A DNA stretch of 25,374 nt from contig JAPLYH010000040.1 in NCBI GenBank assembly GCA_026395615.1, positions 1 through 25,374 of the forward strand, read 5' to 3'. This DNA comes from Candidatus Parcubacteria bacterium (GTDB lineage Bacteria; Patescibacteriota; Minisyncoccia; Minisyncoccales; PEYH01). Below are positions 6,590 to 14,827 of this stretch, one piece after another. The translations under genes and the position numbers were made by a program. Under the pieces are notes generated by a model. That model made no database searches and had not been told where the DNA came from. It saw only the letters and a program-made list of their open reading frames with translations. Numbering within the stretch: the stretch's first letter is position 1; each line of letters opens with the position of its first letter.

Positions 6590-7828
6590 TTAAATCTTCA
6601 AATCCTTAATTTTAACAAGATTAGCTTGTTTTTTGCTTCTTTCTTTAACCTCAACGCTATCTTTGTCTAATGTCTTTTCGCTTATAACAATTCTCAAAGG
6701 AATACCAATCAAATCTGATTCAATCAATTTCTGGCCAGGCCCGATATCAACTCTGTCATCGTATAATACTTCAACACCGGATTTTTGTAAATGGTTATAA
6801 ATTCTTTCTGATTCTGTCTTTATTTTCTTGTTTTTCAAATCTATCGGGACTAAATGGATTGAAAAAGGAGCAACCTCATCGGGCCAAATAATCCCTGCCT
6901 CATCATGGTTCGCCTCTACTATTGTTGCTAATAAACGACCCACTCCAATTCCATAAGAAGCCATAATAACCAATTTTTTCTTGCCGTCTTTGTCTATGAA
7001 GGACAATCCAAACGGCTCTGAATATTTCGTTCCCAAAGGAAAAATATTTCCAACCTCAATTCCCCTTGATTGTTTAAGAATTGCTTTACATTTTGGACAT
7101 TTGTCCCCTTCTTTGTTTTTAGCGATTTCTTTATTTTGGGCAAAATCGCACTTTGGACAATAAATAACCGTGTCCTCTCCTATGGGAGTAAGCGCCTGGA
7201 ACTCATGAGTAAAAGAATTTGTGAATCCTTCTCCTGAGGCCTCAACTATTTTTACCGCTAAACCGCATCTCTTAAAAATTTTTAAATAACTTTTCGCTAC
7301 TTTAAGATAATAACTTTGAAACTCTTTTTCATCAGAGTGAAAACTATATAAATCTTTCATTGCAAATTCCCTTGTCCTTAAAAGTCCTCCCGTAAACCTT
7401 ATTTCATTTCTAAACTTAGTTTGAATCTGAAATAAAGAAAATGGCAAATCTTTATAAGAAGATATTCTATCTTTAGCAACCTTGGCCATTATCTCTTCGT
7501 GAGTAGAACCAAGAGCAAATTCTTTGCCGTGACTATCTTTTAGTTTAAAAAGTGGGGGCGACATTTTATCCCATCTGCCCGTTTGCTGCCAAACCGCCTT
7601 AGGGTGCATCATCGGCAGAAAAACTTCCTGACCATCAACTGCAAGCATTTCTTCCCTGATTACCTGGGCTATTTTCTGATGAACTCTCCACCCTAATGGC
7701 AAAAAACTATAAAGACCAGAACCAAGTTGATCTATGAAATCACCCCTATATAAAAATTTATGAGAAATTGCCTCTATATCATTAGGAACCTCCTTTTTAC
7801 TGCGATAAAAAAGTTTTGATTGAAGCAT
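6590..7828 (-). CDS. proS: Prolyl-tRNA synthetase, short form with zinc ribbon
   Basis: A class II synthetase charging tRNA(Pro). Motif 2 spans about 134-162 (T-K-F-R-N-E-I-R, then R-E-F-A-M-K-D), motif 3 is G293-I-G-V-G-R, and the anticodon-binding domain follows from about 323. At 412 aa it is far shorter than the usual bacterial enzyme of about 570 aa. The cis-editing INS domain normally placed between motifs 2 and 3 is absent. In its place is a short insert with two CPxC knuckles (C224/C227 and C244/C247), read as a zinc ribbon. Clearance of Ala-tRNA(Pro) would then need a trans-editing factor or be tolerated (inference). It starts 1 nt after the rseP stop. Short ProRS forms are known in reduced genomes. 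Confidence 0.95.
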   Translation of the reverse strand: MLQSKLFYRSKKEVPNDIEAISHKFLYRGDFIDQLGSGLYSFLPLGWRVHQKIAQVIREEMLAVDGQEVFLPMMHPKAVWQQTGRWDKMSPPLFKLKDSHGKEFALGSTHEEIMAKVAKDRISSYKDLPFSLFQIQTKFRNEIRFTGGLLRTREFAMKDLYSFHSDEKEFQSYYLKVAKSYLKIFKRCGLAVKIVEASGEGFTNSFTHEFQALTPIGEDTVIYCPKCDFAQNKEIAKNKEGDKCPKCKAILKQSRGIEVGNIFPLGTKYSEPFGLSFIDKDGKKKLVIMASYGIGVGRLLATIVEANHDEAGIIWPDEVAPFSIHLVPIDLKNKKIKTESERIYNHLQKSGVEVLYDDRVDIGPGQKLIESDLIGIPLRIVISEKTLDKDSVEVKERSKKQANLVKIKDLKI

Positions 7829-7829
7829 A

Positions 7830-8264
7830 TTATTTGAATAATATATCTTTAAATTGTATTACATCTTTGACAGTTACTACTAAAAATAAAGCAAGAAGAA
7901 AAAACATTCCGAAAGAATTAACAGCTCTCTCTATCTTGACTGGCGCCCTTTTTCTAAAAATCGCCTCATATATTACAAATACTAATCTCCCCCCATCGCC
8001 TGCTGGAATCGGCAATATATTTACAACCGCTAAGCCGAGAGAAATTACTGCAATAAAATAAAATAGCTGCCAAGTCCCACTCGCCATACTTAATTTTGTA
8101 AATGCCAAAATTCCTACTGGACCAGAAAAAGAAGTAGAAAGTGGCTTAATATCCCGTTCAACAATTGATGTTTTTATTAAATGTCCAAGAGCGCTAAAAG
8201 TAAAATGCCCAAGATTCAACGCATGTAAAACTCCTGAAAATACTTTTTCTGGCGCGCTTTTATA
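7830..8264 (-). pseudogene. rseP: RseP-type site-2 protease, C-terminal half beyond an in-frame TAA
   Basis: This frame continues directly after the TAA that ends the N-terminal half (8265-8267) and runs to a TAA at 7830. The first possible start is TTG at 8219, but the upstream codons (Y-K-S-A-P-E-K-V) already read like the pre-membrane segment of the family. It contains the S-G-P-V-G-I motif and the second active-site element N-I-L-P-I-P-A-G-D-G-G, whose Asp is the third zinc ligand, plus two or three hydrophobic segments. Neither half can be active alone, since the HExxH lies in the other piece. Conservation on both sides of the stop suggests a recent nonsense mutation or a base error. Confidence 0.8.
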
Positions 8265-8954
8265 TTAAAGACGAATCACATCTCCCAAAATCACTCCCAT
8301 AGATCCACTGTTCTCTGGGGGATTTTCTCTTGGAACAACACTAACTGTTCTTTCTATTGGATTATGGGCATTTATTAAGCGGAGCACAATTTCTTGTCCT
8401 TTATTTTTATTAACAAAATCAATAAACTCATCCGAAGTTGAAAATTCTTGGCCATTCCCGGATATAACGACATCAAACTCTTTTATGCCTGCATTTTGAG
8501 CAGGAGAATCGTTTAGAACCCCCGAGATCATTGGATAATTATTTTGTTCCCCAAAAGGAAAATGATAGTCAAAAAATTGGCCTTGAAATGTCTGGAAGCC
8601 CTGCATTCCCAATAAAAAATAAAACAAGATAACGGCAACTAAAAAATTCACCGCGATTCCTGCCAATAATATACTCGCCTTGATTCTCGGTGGCTTAGCG
8701 CAAAAACTATCAGAATCACCAGCTGATTCCTGTTCAGAATTTTCCCCATATATTCTTACAAATCCGCCAACCGGAATCCAGTTAATAGAATAAATTACGC
8801 CTTTTATTTTTTTACCCCAAATTCTCGGAGGATATCCTATTCCGAATTCTTCAACTCTTACTCCCGATTTTTTCGCAACTAAAAAATGCCCAAACTCGTG
8901 AGTAAGAATCACAAAACTAAAAATAAGTAGAAAAACAATTAGTACCAATATCAT
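8265..8954 (-). CDS. rseP: RseP-type site-2 zinc protease, N-terminal half with PDZ domain
   Basis: Intramembrane metalloprotease of the RseP/RasP family, which cleaves membrane-embedded anti-sigma factors and remnant signal peptides. The 229-aa piece has a first transmembrane segment (about 2-18) running into H19-E-F-G-H23, the zinc-binding HExxH, then a membrane segment near 93-115 and a PDZ-like domain at about 125-215. It stops at TAA 8265-8267, where family members continue, and the same frame carries the rest of the protein. It starts 3 nt after frr. The intact gene would encode about 374 aa. Confidence 0.9.
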   Translation of the reverse strand: MILVLIVFLLIFSFVILTHEFGHFLVAKKSGVRVEEFGIGYPPRIWGKKIKGVIYSINWIPVGGFVRIYGENSEQESAGDSDSFCAKPPRIKASILLAGIAVNFLVAVILFYFLLGMQGFQTFQGQFFDYHFPFGEQNNYPMISGVLNDSPAQNAGIKEFDVVISGNGQEFSTSDEFIDFVNKNKGQEIVLRLINAHNPIERTVSVVPRENPPENSGSMGVILGDVIRL

Positions 8955-8957
8955 AAA

Positions 8958-9512
8958 TTATTCTTGAATTTCTTTTTCTTTACGTTCTTTTAATTCTTCT
9001 ATTTTCTTATGGTATTCGTCAATGACTTTTTGGAGCTCGTCTTTAGCCCTGAATTTATCATCTTCAGAAATCAATTTTTGATTAAATTTATCCTGAACTT
9101 CTTTCCAGGTTTCATCTCTCCATCTTCTTAATGTTTGATACGACTCTTCGGCCTTCTGAGATATCTGCTTAATAAGTTTATCTCGGAATTCTCCTGTAAG
9201 GGGTGGCAAATTAATCCTTATTGAGTGGCCGTCAGCTATCGGCGACGTTCCTAAATCAGATTGCATCAGTGCTTTTTCAATAGCTCCCACGTACTCATTA
9301 GTCCAGGGTTGTATCAAAATCTGTCTCGGCTCAGGACAAGAAATACTTGCCAATTGTTTCAGTGGAAGTTTAGACCCGAAACAATCAACCACAATATCTT
9401 CAACTAATACCGGACTTGCGCTTCCGGAACGGACTTGTTGCATTTCTTTCTTAAAAAAATCCACCACTTTATCAAGCTCCTTTTTCAGATTTTCAATAAT
9501 TTGTTTGTACAT
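8958..9512 (-). CDS. frr: Ribosome recycling factor
   Basis: RRF splits post-termination ribosomes together with EF-G. The 184-aa length matches the family (about 185). Typical features are the N-terminal helix with Q-Q-V-R-S-G-S-A-S-P, the domain II beta part with I-Q-P-W and the conserved I-R-I-N-L-P-P-L-T-G-E-F-R, and the long C-terminal helix pair. It lies between holB (32 nt upstream) and rseP (3 nt downstream). No Shine-Dalgarno sequence is visible. Confidence 0.97.
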   Translation of the reverse strand: MYKQIIENLKKELDKVVDFFKKEMQQVRSGSASPVLVEDIVVDCFGSKLPLKQLASISCPEPRQILIQPWTNEYVGAIEKALMQSDLGTSPIADGHSIRINLPPLTGEFRDKLIKQISQKAEESYQTLRRWRDETWKEVQDKFNQKLISEDDKFRAKDELQKVIDEYHKKIEELKERKEKEIQE

Positions 9513-9544
9513 AGGACTAAATATTATTAATTGTTAATTTATCA

Positions 9545-10510
9545 TCATATTTTCATAAATAAAACCTCAAGAGCTAACCTAGGATTCGCATTAGTAGTTT
9601 TTATAACAAATCTCATTTTCTCTATTGTCTCAATGACATTCCTTATTTTATTTTTAGACCAGCCGATCGCTGGAAGAACAAAATTATTTTTATCTTTTCC
9701 CAAACTCTCTAATAAAAGCTCTCTAAAATAACCTATCCAAACATCCATTGAATTATACATAGCTTCGGTATCTTTAGCCAAGAGCTCGGCATATTTGAAA
9801 CGGGTAATCAAAGGCGCTTTGGAGAGTTTCAAAAAATCCGTTATCCGTTCTTTTTGTAATTCTGCTAATTCCGGATTTTTGTAATATTCAATAGCTAATC
9901 CCGGTCTTCCAAATGATAACCAAGAAATCTCTTTCGCCAATTCTTTTGGTATATTATTTTCCTTAAGAGATTCTTCCATATGTTCCGTTCTCATCAAATC
10001 AAAACGAACTAATTGGCATCTGGAAACAATCGTGGATAAAAGCTGATCTGCTTGTTCCGCAATTATAATTATAACCGTTTTCCCCTTAGGCTCTTCTAAT
10101 ATTTTTAAAAGTGATCCTTGGGCATCATATGTCATTGTATCCGCTCCATCTATAATTGCTGCTTTATAACCCGAGTCAGACGAAGAAAGAGAAAGTCCTG
10201 ATTTTAATTTACTTATTTGATTTATACGAACAGCTAAATTACTTCCTTTGTCATCTTTGTTATTTTCTGTCGGTTCTGGTTTTATAAGAAATAAATTTGG
10301 ATAAGTTTCTTTTTCAAAATTCTTGCAACTGGCACATTCCCCGCAGGGTTTAACTTTAGAATTATGACAATTCAATAATTTGATAAATTCCAACGCGACT
10401 GTTTTTTTCCCGATATTTAATGGTCCGTAAAATAAATAAGCATGAGCCACCCTATCGTTTCCAATACTCCTTTTCAAATATTCCCATTGTTTTTTATGGC
10501 CAATAAACAT
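9545..10510 (-). CDS. holB: DNA polymerase III delta-prime subunit
   Basis: Part of the clamp loader that places the beta clamp on DNA. The 321-aa protein has an AAA+ core with Walker A-like G29-P-L-N-I-G-K-K, a zinc module (C48, C56, C59, C62) typical of delta-prime and tau/gamma subunits, a degenerate Walker B region around A-I-I-D-G-A-D, and S-R-C-Q in the sensor region. DnaX (tau/gamma) is the main alternative, but the length, the N-terminal G-H-K-K-Q-W-E-Y-L and the absence of the long DnaX C-terminus favour delta-prime. It ends in tandem TGA TGA. It follows mreB paralogue 2 by 9 nt and precedes frr. Confidence 0.9.
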   Translation of the reverse strand: MFIGHKKQWEYLKRSIGNDRVAHAYLFYGPLNIGKKTVALEFIKLLNCHNSKVKPCGECASCKNFEKETYPNLFLIKPEPTENNKDDKGSNLAVRINQISKLKSGLSLSSSDSGYKAAIIDGADTMTYDAQGSLLKILEEPKGKTVIIIIAEQADQLLSTIVSRCQLVRFDLMRTEHMEESLKENNIPKELAKEISWLSFGRPGLAIEYYKNPELAELQKERITDFLKLSKAPLITRFKYAELLAKDTEAMYNSMDVWIGYFRELLLESLGKDKNNFVLPAIGWSKNKIRNVIETIEKMRFVIKTTNANPRLALEVLFMKI

Positions 10511-10519
10511 ATCATTTGG

Positions 10520-11527
10520 CTATCTTTTGGTCATTATGCTTCTCTTATAAACATCTAAATTCTCCAGAACCGCTCCCGTGCCCTTAGCTACACAGAAGAG
10601 GGCCTCATCTGCGAGAAAGCAAGGAACTCCTGTCGCTTTTGCTATTAGCTGGTCAAGATTTCTTAAAAGACCTCCGCCGCCGGAAAGAACCATTCCTTTA
10701 TCCATAATATCTGATGCTAATTCAGGCGGAGTATCGCGCAAAACCAATTTAATCGCTAATATAATTTCCTCTAAAACATCCTGAATTGCCTCACTCACTT
10801 CATTTGAGGAAACCTTAATACTTCTGGGCAATCCTGAAATTAAATCCCTGCCCCTTATTTCAATAAATCTTTCTTTTTCCTCGGGAATAGCTGTTCCTAT
10901 TTTTATTTTTACCTCTTCTGCTGTTTGTTCCCCTACTGCCAAATTATGTTTCTTTTTTATATACTCACTCACCGCAACATTCATTTTATCCCCTGCCATC
11001 CTAATGGAATTAAATGTAACAATTCCACCCAAAGATATCACTGCCACTTCCGTCGTTCCTCCCCCGATATCAACAATCATATGACCAGAACAATTATGAA
11101 TCGGAATACCTGCTCCAATGGCTGCTAGTATTGGCTCTTTTGCTATATAAGCATTTTTAGCTCCAGCCAAAATCGCTGCTTCTATGACAGCTCTCTTTTC
11201 TGTTGAAGTTATTCCTGCTGGCACGGAAATTATTAAATCTGGTTTTATAAATTGATATTTTGGTTTAACTTTTGTGATGAAATATTTCAGCATTGCTTCG
11301 GTTATCCGAAAATCAGCAATTACTCCGTCTTTAAGCGGCCTAAAAACAATAATACTATCCGGGGTCCTGCCAGTCATTTCTTTTGCCGCCTGTCCAACTG
11401 CTAAAATTTTGTTTTCTCCGACATCAACCGCGACTACTGACGGCTCATTTAAAACCACGCCCTTTTTAGGTATAAAAACAAGAGAATTACAGGTTCCGAG
11501 ATCTATACCGATTTTTGTTATAAACAT
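10520..11527 (-). CDS. MreB/Mbl-like actin homologue (paralogue 2)
   Basis: A second MreB-family actin, 335 aa, with phosphate-1 D9-L-G-T, phosphate-2 D153-I-G-G-G-T-T-E, likely catalytic E131 in K-E-P and an S-G-G-G-G adenosine loop. It is clearly diverged from paralogue 1: it lacks the N-terminal F-N-P-F extension and the Lys/Gly loop, and carries C13 in the first loop (G-T-C-N-S). An Mbl- or MreBH-like division of labour is inferred. It lies 33 nt after murA and 9 nt before holB, linking peptidoglycan precursor synthesis with shape control. Confidence 0.93.
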   Translation of the reverse strand: MFITKIGIDLGTCNSLVFIPKKGVVLNEPSVVAVDVGENKILAVGQAAKEMTGRTPDSIIVFRPLKDGVIADFRITEAMLKYFITKVKPKYQFIKPDLIISVPAGITSTEKRAVIEAAILAGAKNAYIAKEPILAAIGAGIPIHNCSGHMIVDIGGGTTEVAVISLGGIVTFNSIRMAGDKMNVAVSEYIKKKHNLAVGEQTAEEVKIKIGTAIPEEKERFIEIRGRDLISGLPRSIKVSSNEVSEAIQDVLEEIILAIKLVLRDTPPELASDIMDKGMVLSGGGGLLRNLDQLIAKATGVPCFLADEALFCVAKGTGAVLENLDVYKRSIMTKR

Positions 11528-11560
11528 AACCGCCGAATTTTTAATTCTTAATTTATAAAT

Positions 11561-12844
11561 TTAATCGCTCTTTACTCTTCTAATATCTACTCCTAATTTT
11601 TGCAATCTTTCCTCAATCCTTTCATATCCCCTATCTATCTGATAAATATTATTTATAACTGTTTCTCCTTTTGCAATCAATGCCCCGACTATTAAAGAAG
11701 CCCCTCCTCTCAAGTCCGGAGATTCAACTGTCACTCCGCGAAGAACTGTAGGCCCATTAATGATTGCCCGATGAGGGTCTGCAAATATTATCTGCGCTCC
11801 CATTTTATTCAATTCATTTAAATATCTGAGTCGGCCATCATAAAGAGGGTCGTGCAGCAATGTCGTTCCCTCTGTTTGGGTTGCAAGAACACCAAATAAG
11901 GGCAAAAGATCGGTTGGTATGCCGGGATAAGGCATTGCTTGAATTTTTTCCATTTTAAAATTCGCCCATGGTTTTATTCTTACTTTATTCTTGCCAATAA
12001 TTTCTATCGGTAAACCAAAGTCTCTTAATCGCTTTAACGGAAATTCCAAATATGAAATCTCCACATTTTTAACAATAATATCGCTCCTAGTGGCTGCAGC
12101 CATTAAGATAAAAGTCCCTGCTTCTATCGGATCATTTAAAATTTTGTGTTTTGCCCCTGAAAGAACCTTCTTACCAATAACCGAAAAATTATGAGATCCA
12201 AACATCTTTATCTTGGCTCCCATCTTATTTAAAAATTTAGCTAACTCTTGCGTACTATAATCGCAATCTGCCGCCTTAATGATTGTCTTCTTTGGCAGAG
12301 CGCTGGCAAATAAAAGAGCGTTTTCCGTTGCCGTAACACTAAATTCGTTTAAAATAATTTCATCTGCTGGCTTATTCTTAAACTCAAAGCTGAAATATTC
12401 TGCCTTTTCTGTAACCTCTTCCCCAATATCTACTCCCAACTGAGATAAAACATCTAGGTGAGTTGAAATCGGCCTAGCCCCTATGACGCATCCTCCTGGT
12501 TGAGCAAATTTGACTTTGCCACACCTGGCCAATAATGGCCCCAGGAGCAAAACAGAACCCCTTAATTTGGAAATAAGTTTTTGGTCAATCTTTTTTGCAT
12601 CCAATCGAGATTTTTGCCTAATTCGCAAAGTTCTTTTTTTGACCCACTCGACTTCCTTGCCTAAACTTTTCAATATCTCTATTAACAAAAAAACATCCTC
12701 AATCAAGGGAATATTGCCTATAACACATTCTTTTTCAGTAAGCAATGTGGCGGCCAAAATAGGAAAACAGGCGTTTTTAGCGCCCCTTGCTTCTATCGTC
12801 CCCTTTAGGTGCTTGCCTCCATTGATTATAAATTGCTCTGCCAT
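11561..12844 (-). CDS. murA: UDP-N-acetylglucosamine 1-carboxyvinyltransferase
   Basis: MurA transfers enolpyruvate from PEP to UDP-GlcNAc, the first committed step of peptidoglycan synthesis. The 427-aa protein shows the EPSP-synthase-like double fold, K23 in G-A-K-N-A and the catalytic C119 in P-G-G-C-V-I-G-A-R-P. Because the active-site residue is Cys and not Asp, fosfomycin sensitivity is expected from family knowledge. P-Y-P-G-I-P-T-D is also present. It is the first gene of the long minus-strand run, divergent from the PEGA gene with 90 nt between. A weak GGAT lies upstream of ATG. Its promoter is not clear: TTGACC is present but lacks a good -10. Confidence 0.97.
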   Translation of the reverse strand: MAEQFIINGGKHLKGTIEARGAKNACFPILAATLLTEKECVIGNIPLIEDVFLLIEILKSLGKEVEWVKKRTLRIRQKSRLDAKKIDQKLISKLRGSVLLLGPLLARCGKVKFAQPGGCVIGARPISTHLDVLSQLGVDIGEEVTEKAEYFSFEFKNKPADEIILNEFSVTATENALLFASALPKKTIIKAADCDYSTQELAKFLNKMGAKIKMFGSHNFSVIGKKVLSGAKHKILNDPIEAGTFILMAAATRSDIIVKNVEISYLEFPLKRLRDFGLPIEIIGKNKVRIKPWANFKMEKIQAMPYPGIPTDLLPLFGVLATQTEGTTLLHDPLYDGRLRYLNELNKMGAQIIFADPHRAIINGPTVLRGVTVESPDLRGGASLIVGALIAKGETVINNIYQIDRGYERIEERLQKLGVDIRRVKSD

Positions 12845-12878
12845 GGTCTTTTTTTTATCCTACCCTGAAATTAAAAAA

Positions 12879-12907
12879 TTAGCAAGTTGGTCAAAATGTG
12901 ATAAAAT
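12879..12907 (+). promoter_or_regulatory. Promoter of the PEGA-domain gene
   Basis: TTAGCA (12879-12884, 4 of 6) is followed after 17 nt by TAAAAT (12902-12907, 5 of 6), with an upstream TG that makes it an extended -10. The start site would be near 12914, about 20 nt before ATG 12935. An AAAGG at 12917-12921 is too far from the start to be a good ribosome site. Confidence 0.5.
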
Positions 12908-12934
12908 AGACCTATTAAAGGTTTAAACCATAAA

Positions 12935-14425
12935 ATGACTAGCCGATTTAAGAGAAATTTATTTTTTCTGATTTGCGCGCTTTTTCTTATTATCACGCCA
13001 ATTATCGTCATGTCCGCTTCGGGATATCGTTTTGATTTTGCCAATGGAAAAATTGTTCAGATAGGCGGGTTATTCTTTAAAACATCCCCTCCCGGAGTCA
13101 CAGTATATATTGATGATAAGCCGTATAAAAAAACTAATTTCTTTTTTGATACTGTTTTAATAAATAATCTTTTACCGAGAAATTACCATATTGCTATCCA
13201 AAAAACCGATTTTTATCCTTGGGAAAAAAATCTTTCAGTGGAACAGCGAATGGTAACAGAATCAAAAAATATTGTTTTATTCCCTAAATACTCCATTTTT
13301 AATCTCTTACAAAAAAATATTATCAATTTCTTTCCCTCCCCTGATGAGAAAAAAGCGATTTTAGAAATATCTGAAAATAATGCTTGGTCATTTTTCTCTT
13401 TTGATTTTCAAACTCAAAAACAAGAAAAAATATTAAATGAAAATAACTTACAGATTCTTAAATCTAACAGCGCTACCTCAACTATAAAAAATATTGCCAA
13501 TACAAAACCTTCAAATATTATATGGTCCAGCGACTCTAAAAAAATTCTCATTGAGCTCACGGGCAAAGGAGAAAAAAGTTATTTAATTACTGAGCCAGCG
13601 CTAGATAAGGACCTTTTCGTCATTGACTGGGACAAAAAGATTAAAAATATTGGTTTTAATCCCAATAATTCTAACGAGGTTCTATTTATTTCCTACCCTT
13701 TAGCAACATCAACAAAAAGCAATACAAGTTCCGTATCAACTGCCTCCACTTCCACTATATTTATTATAAGGGGAAATGGAGAAGAAATCCCCTTTGATTT
13801 CTCCAATCCGTTTCTAAAACAAAATATTTTAAGATATGCGATTGTTGAAAATAACATTCTTTGGTTGGGTGAATCCGGATTTCTTTATAAGGGAACTATT
13901 GATGGAAATAAAATATCATTAATAGAAATAATGAATGTCGTGCCATTGAGCATAAAACCCTCAGCAACATACCAGATAATTGCCAAGAATATTTCAAATA
14001 TTTTCATAAAAGAAGATGAAGGACTTTTTTATCTTAATACTAATACGCACTCATTAGATAAAATTTTTGACCTGGCAAAAGAAATTGTCTTTTCAAAGGA
14101 TGCGAAAAAAATCGCTGTTAATTCCGGAAATCAAATATGGTTATACTATTTTGAAGAGGAAAAAAGTCAGCCTCAAAGGAAGGCGGGTGATAAAATTCTT
14201 TTATTCAGCTCCTCAGGAGAAATTAAAAACCTTCATTGGTTAAATAATTATTATTTGATTTTTAGAGTTAATGAATCAATTAAAATAACAGAGATTGATG
14301 ATCGCTACAAACCGAATTCAATAGAACTAACAACCTTTCCAAATCCAACAATTTTCTGGTTGTCAAATAAACTGTTTGTTTTAAGCAATAATAACCTCTT
14401 TTTAAGCGAGGACATTTTAAAATAA
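12935..14425 (+). CDS. PEGA-domain membrane-anchored protein
   Basis: The only plus-strand gene of the window, 496 aa. A basic N-terminus (T-S-R-F-K-R) and a hydrophobic segment at about 9-28 form a signal anchor. A PEGA-like domain at about 45-105 has T-S-P-P-G-V-T-V-Y-I-D-D and later L-L-P-R-N-Y-H-I-A-I, the beta-sandwich pattern often found on cell-surface proteins. The rest (110-496) has repeated beta strands with W-S-S-D-S-K-K-I-L and F-S-K-D-A-K-K-I-A units, resembling TolB/WD-like propeller blades. The C-terminal part is therefore probably a beta-propeller outside the membrane (inference). Partner and role are unknown. It is monocistronic with its own promoter and terminator. Confidence 0.85.
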   Translation: MTSRFKRNLFFLICALFLIITPIIVMSASGYRFDFANGKIVQIGGLFFKTSPPGVTVYIDDKPYKKTNFFFDTVLINNLLPRNYHIAIQKTDFYPWEKNLSVEQRMVTESKNIVLFPKYSIFNLLQKNIINFFPSPDEKKAILEISENNAWSFFSFDFQTQKQEKILNENNLQILKSNSATSTIKNIANTKPSNIIWSSDSKKILIELTGKGEKSYLITEPALDKDLFVIDWDKKIKNIGFNPNNSNEVLFISYPLATSTKSNTSSVSTASTSTIFIIRGNGEEIPFDFSNPFLKQNILRYAIVENNILWLGESGFLYKGTIDGNKISLIEIMNVVPLSIKPSATYQIIAKNISNIFIKEDEGLFYLNTNTHSLDKIFDLAKEIVFSKDAKKIAVNSGNQIWLYYFEEEKSQPQRKAGDKILLFSSSGEIKNLHWLNNYYLIFRVNESIKITEIDDRYKPNSIELTTFPNPTIFWLSNKLFVLSNNNLFLSEDILK

Positions 14426-14451
14426 ATAATCATAATATCGGTACATTAATA

Positions 14452-14492
14452 CAAAACCCGTTCTAAGCTTGAAGAACGGGTTTTGTTATTAT
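14452..14492 (+). terminator. Strong intrinsic terminator, likely bidirectional
   Basis: A perfect 13-bp stem (14452-14464 with 14473-14485) with an 8-nt loop is followed by TTATTATT. It ends the PEGA gene. Since the stem starts CAAAA and ends TTTTG, it can also stop minus-strand transcripts coming through the GC-rich segment. Confidence 0.85.
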
Positions 14493-14499
14493 TAAAAAG

Positions 14500-14790
14500 A
14501 AAGAGCCCCAGGCAACGATTGTCACCAAGGGCGGAGAGGAAGGGGGGCCGGATGAGACGGCACTCTTGAAGCGGATCCACGCGCACGATCCCAGATCAAG
14601 CGAGACTTCTCCTCGAAAGCGCGCAGACAACCGCAACCGCTACAAACGGACTTCCCCCTCCCTCTTCCTAGGGCAAGTACCACTGGTCCTACGCACAAGC
14701 GACCTCCCATGGCAACTCGCACCTTATTATCAGAGTTCCGGAATAAAATTATATTGAATATAATTCTATTCTGGAACCCCAATAAGATAA
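14500..14790 (-). ncRNA. Candidate structured RNA of unknown class in a GC-rich island
   Basis: No plausible protein gene lies in 14486-14827. Positions 14521-14710 are about 60% G+C by hand count in an otherwise strongly AT-rich window, a usual mark of structured RNA. On the minus strand a promoter (14796-14823) precedes it, a 20-bp hairpin lies at the 5' side (14735-14777), and the terminator at 14452-14485 lies downstream, giving a transcript of about 300-340 nt. A purine run (minus-strand complement of 14654-14669) can pair with the pyrimidine run complementary to 14535-14547, closing a large domain. I could not find tmRNA marks (tag frame, T-arm), RNase P RNA marks (GAGGAAAGTCC, ACAGAA) or the SRP RNA core (GGAAGGAAGCAGC). 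Strand and ends are inferred. Confidence 0.4.
14735..14777. repeat. 20-bp inverted repeat (hairpin) beside the GC-rich island
   Basis: Arms 14735-14754 and 14758-14777 are complementary over 20 positions, with two mismatches that become G-T wobbles in RNA and a 3-nt loop. No T-tract follows on either strand, so it is not a standard terminator. It may be the 5' stem of the putative minus-strand RNA, or a stabilising 3' hairpin for the ribosomal operon if transcription reads through. Confidence 0.75.
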
Positions 14791-14795
14791 TATAA

Positions 14796-14823
14796 ATCTT
14801 ATACTAAAACTAAACCTTGTCAA
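14796..14823 (-). promoter_or_regulatory. Promoter facing the GC-rich island
   Basis: On the minus strand TTGACA (14818-14823) and TAAGAT (14796-14801, 4 of 6) are 16 nt apart. The -35 lies in an AAACCTTG/CAAGGTTT dyad (14812-14828) that overlaps the rpsI stop codon and could also act as a weak terminator. Transcription would start near 14789 and enter the candidate RNA. Confidence 0.5.
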
Positions 14824-14827
14824 GGTT

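Noticed and set aside
12845..12934. Clear promoter for murA on the minus strand
   Set aside because: TTGACC is present but no -10 box lies at 16-18 nt; the nearest (TAATTT at 15 nt) is poor.
14522..14782. 86-aa minus-strand open frame in the GC-rich island
   Set aside because: Arg/Gly/Cys-rich without domain pattern, runs through the hairpin and GC-rich island; better explained as non-coding. The plus-strand frame 14566-14757 is rejected likewise.
14500..14790. tmRNA, RNase P RNA or SRP RNA
   Set aside because: Searched by eye on both strands: no tag peptide frame with T-arm, no GAGGAAAGTCC/ACAGAA pair, no GGAAGGAAGCAGC core. GGGGGAAGTCCG on the minus strand only faintly resembles the RNase P motif. 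A covariance scan could overturn this.
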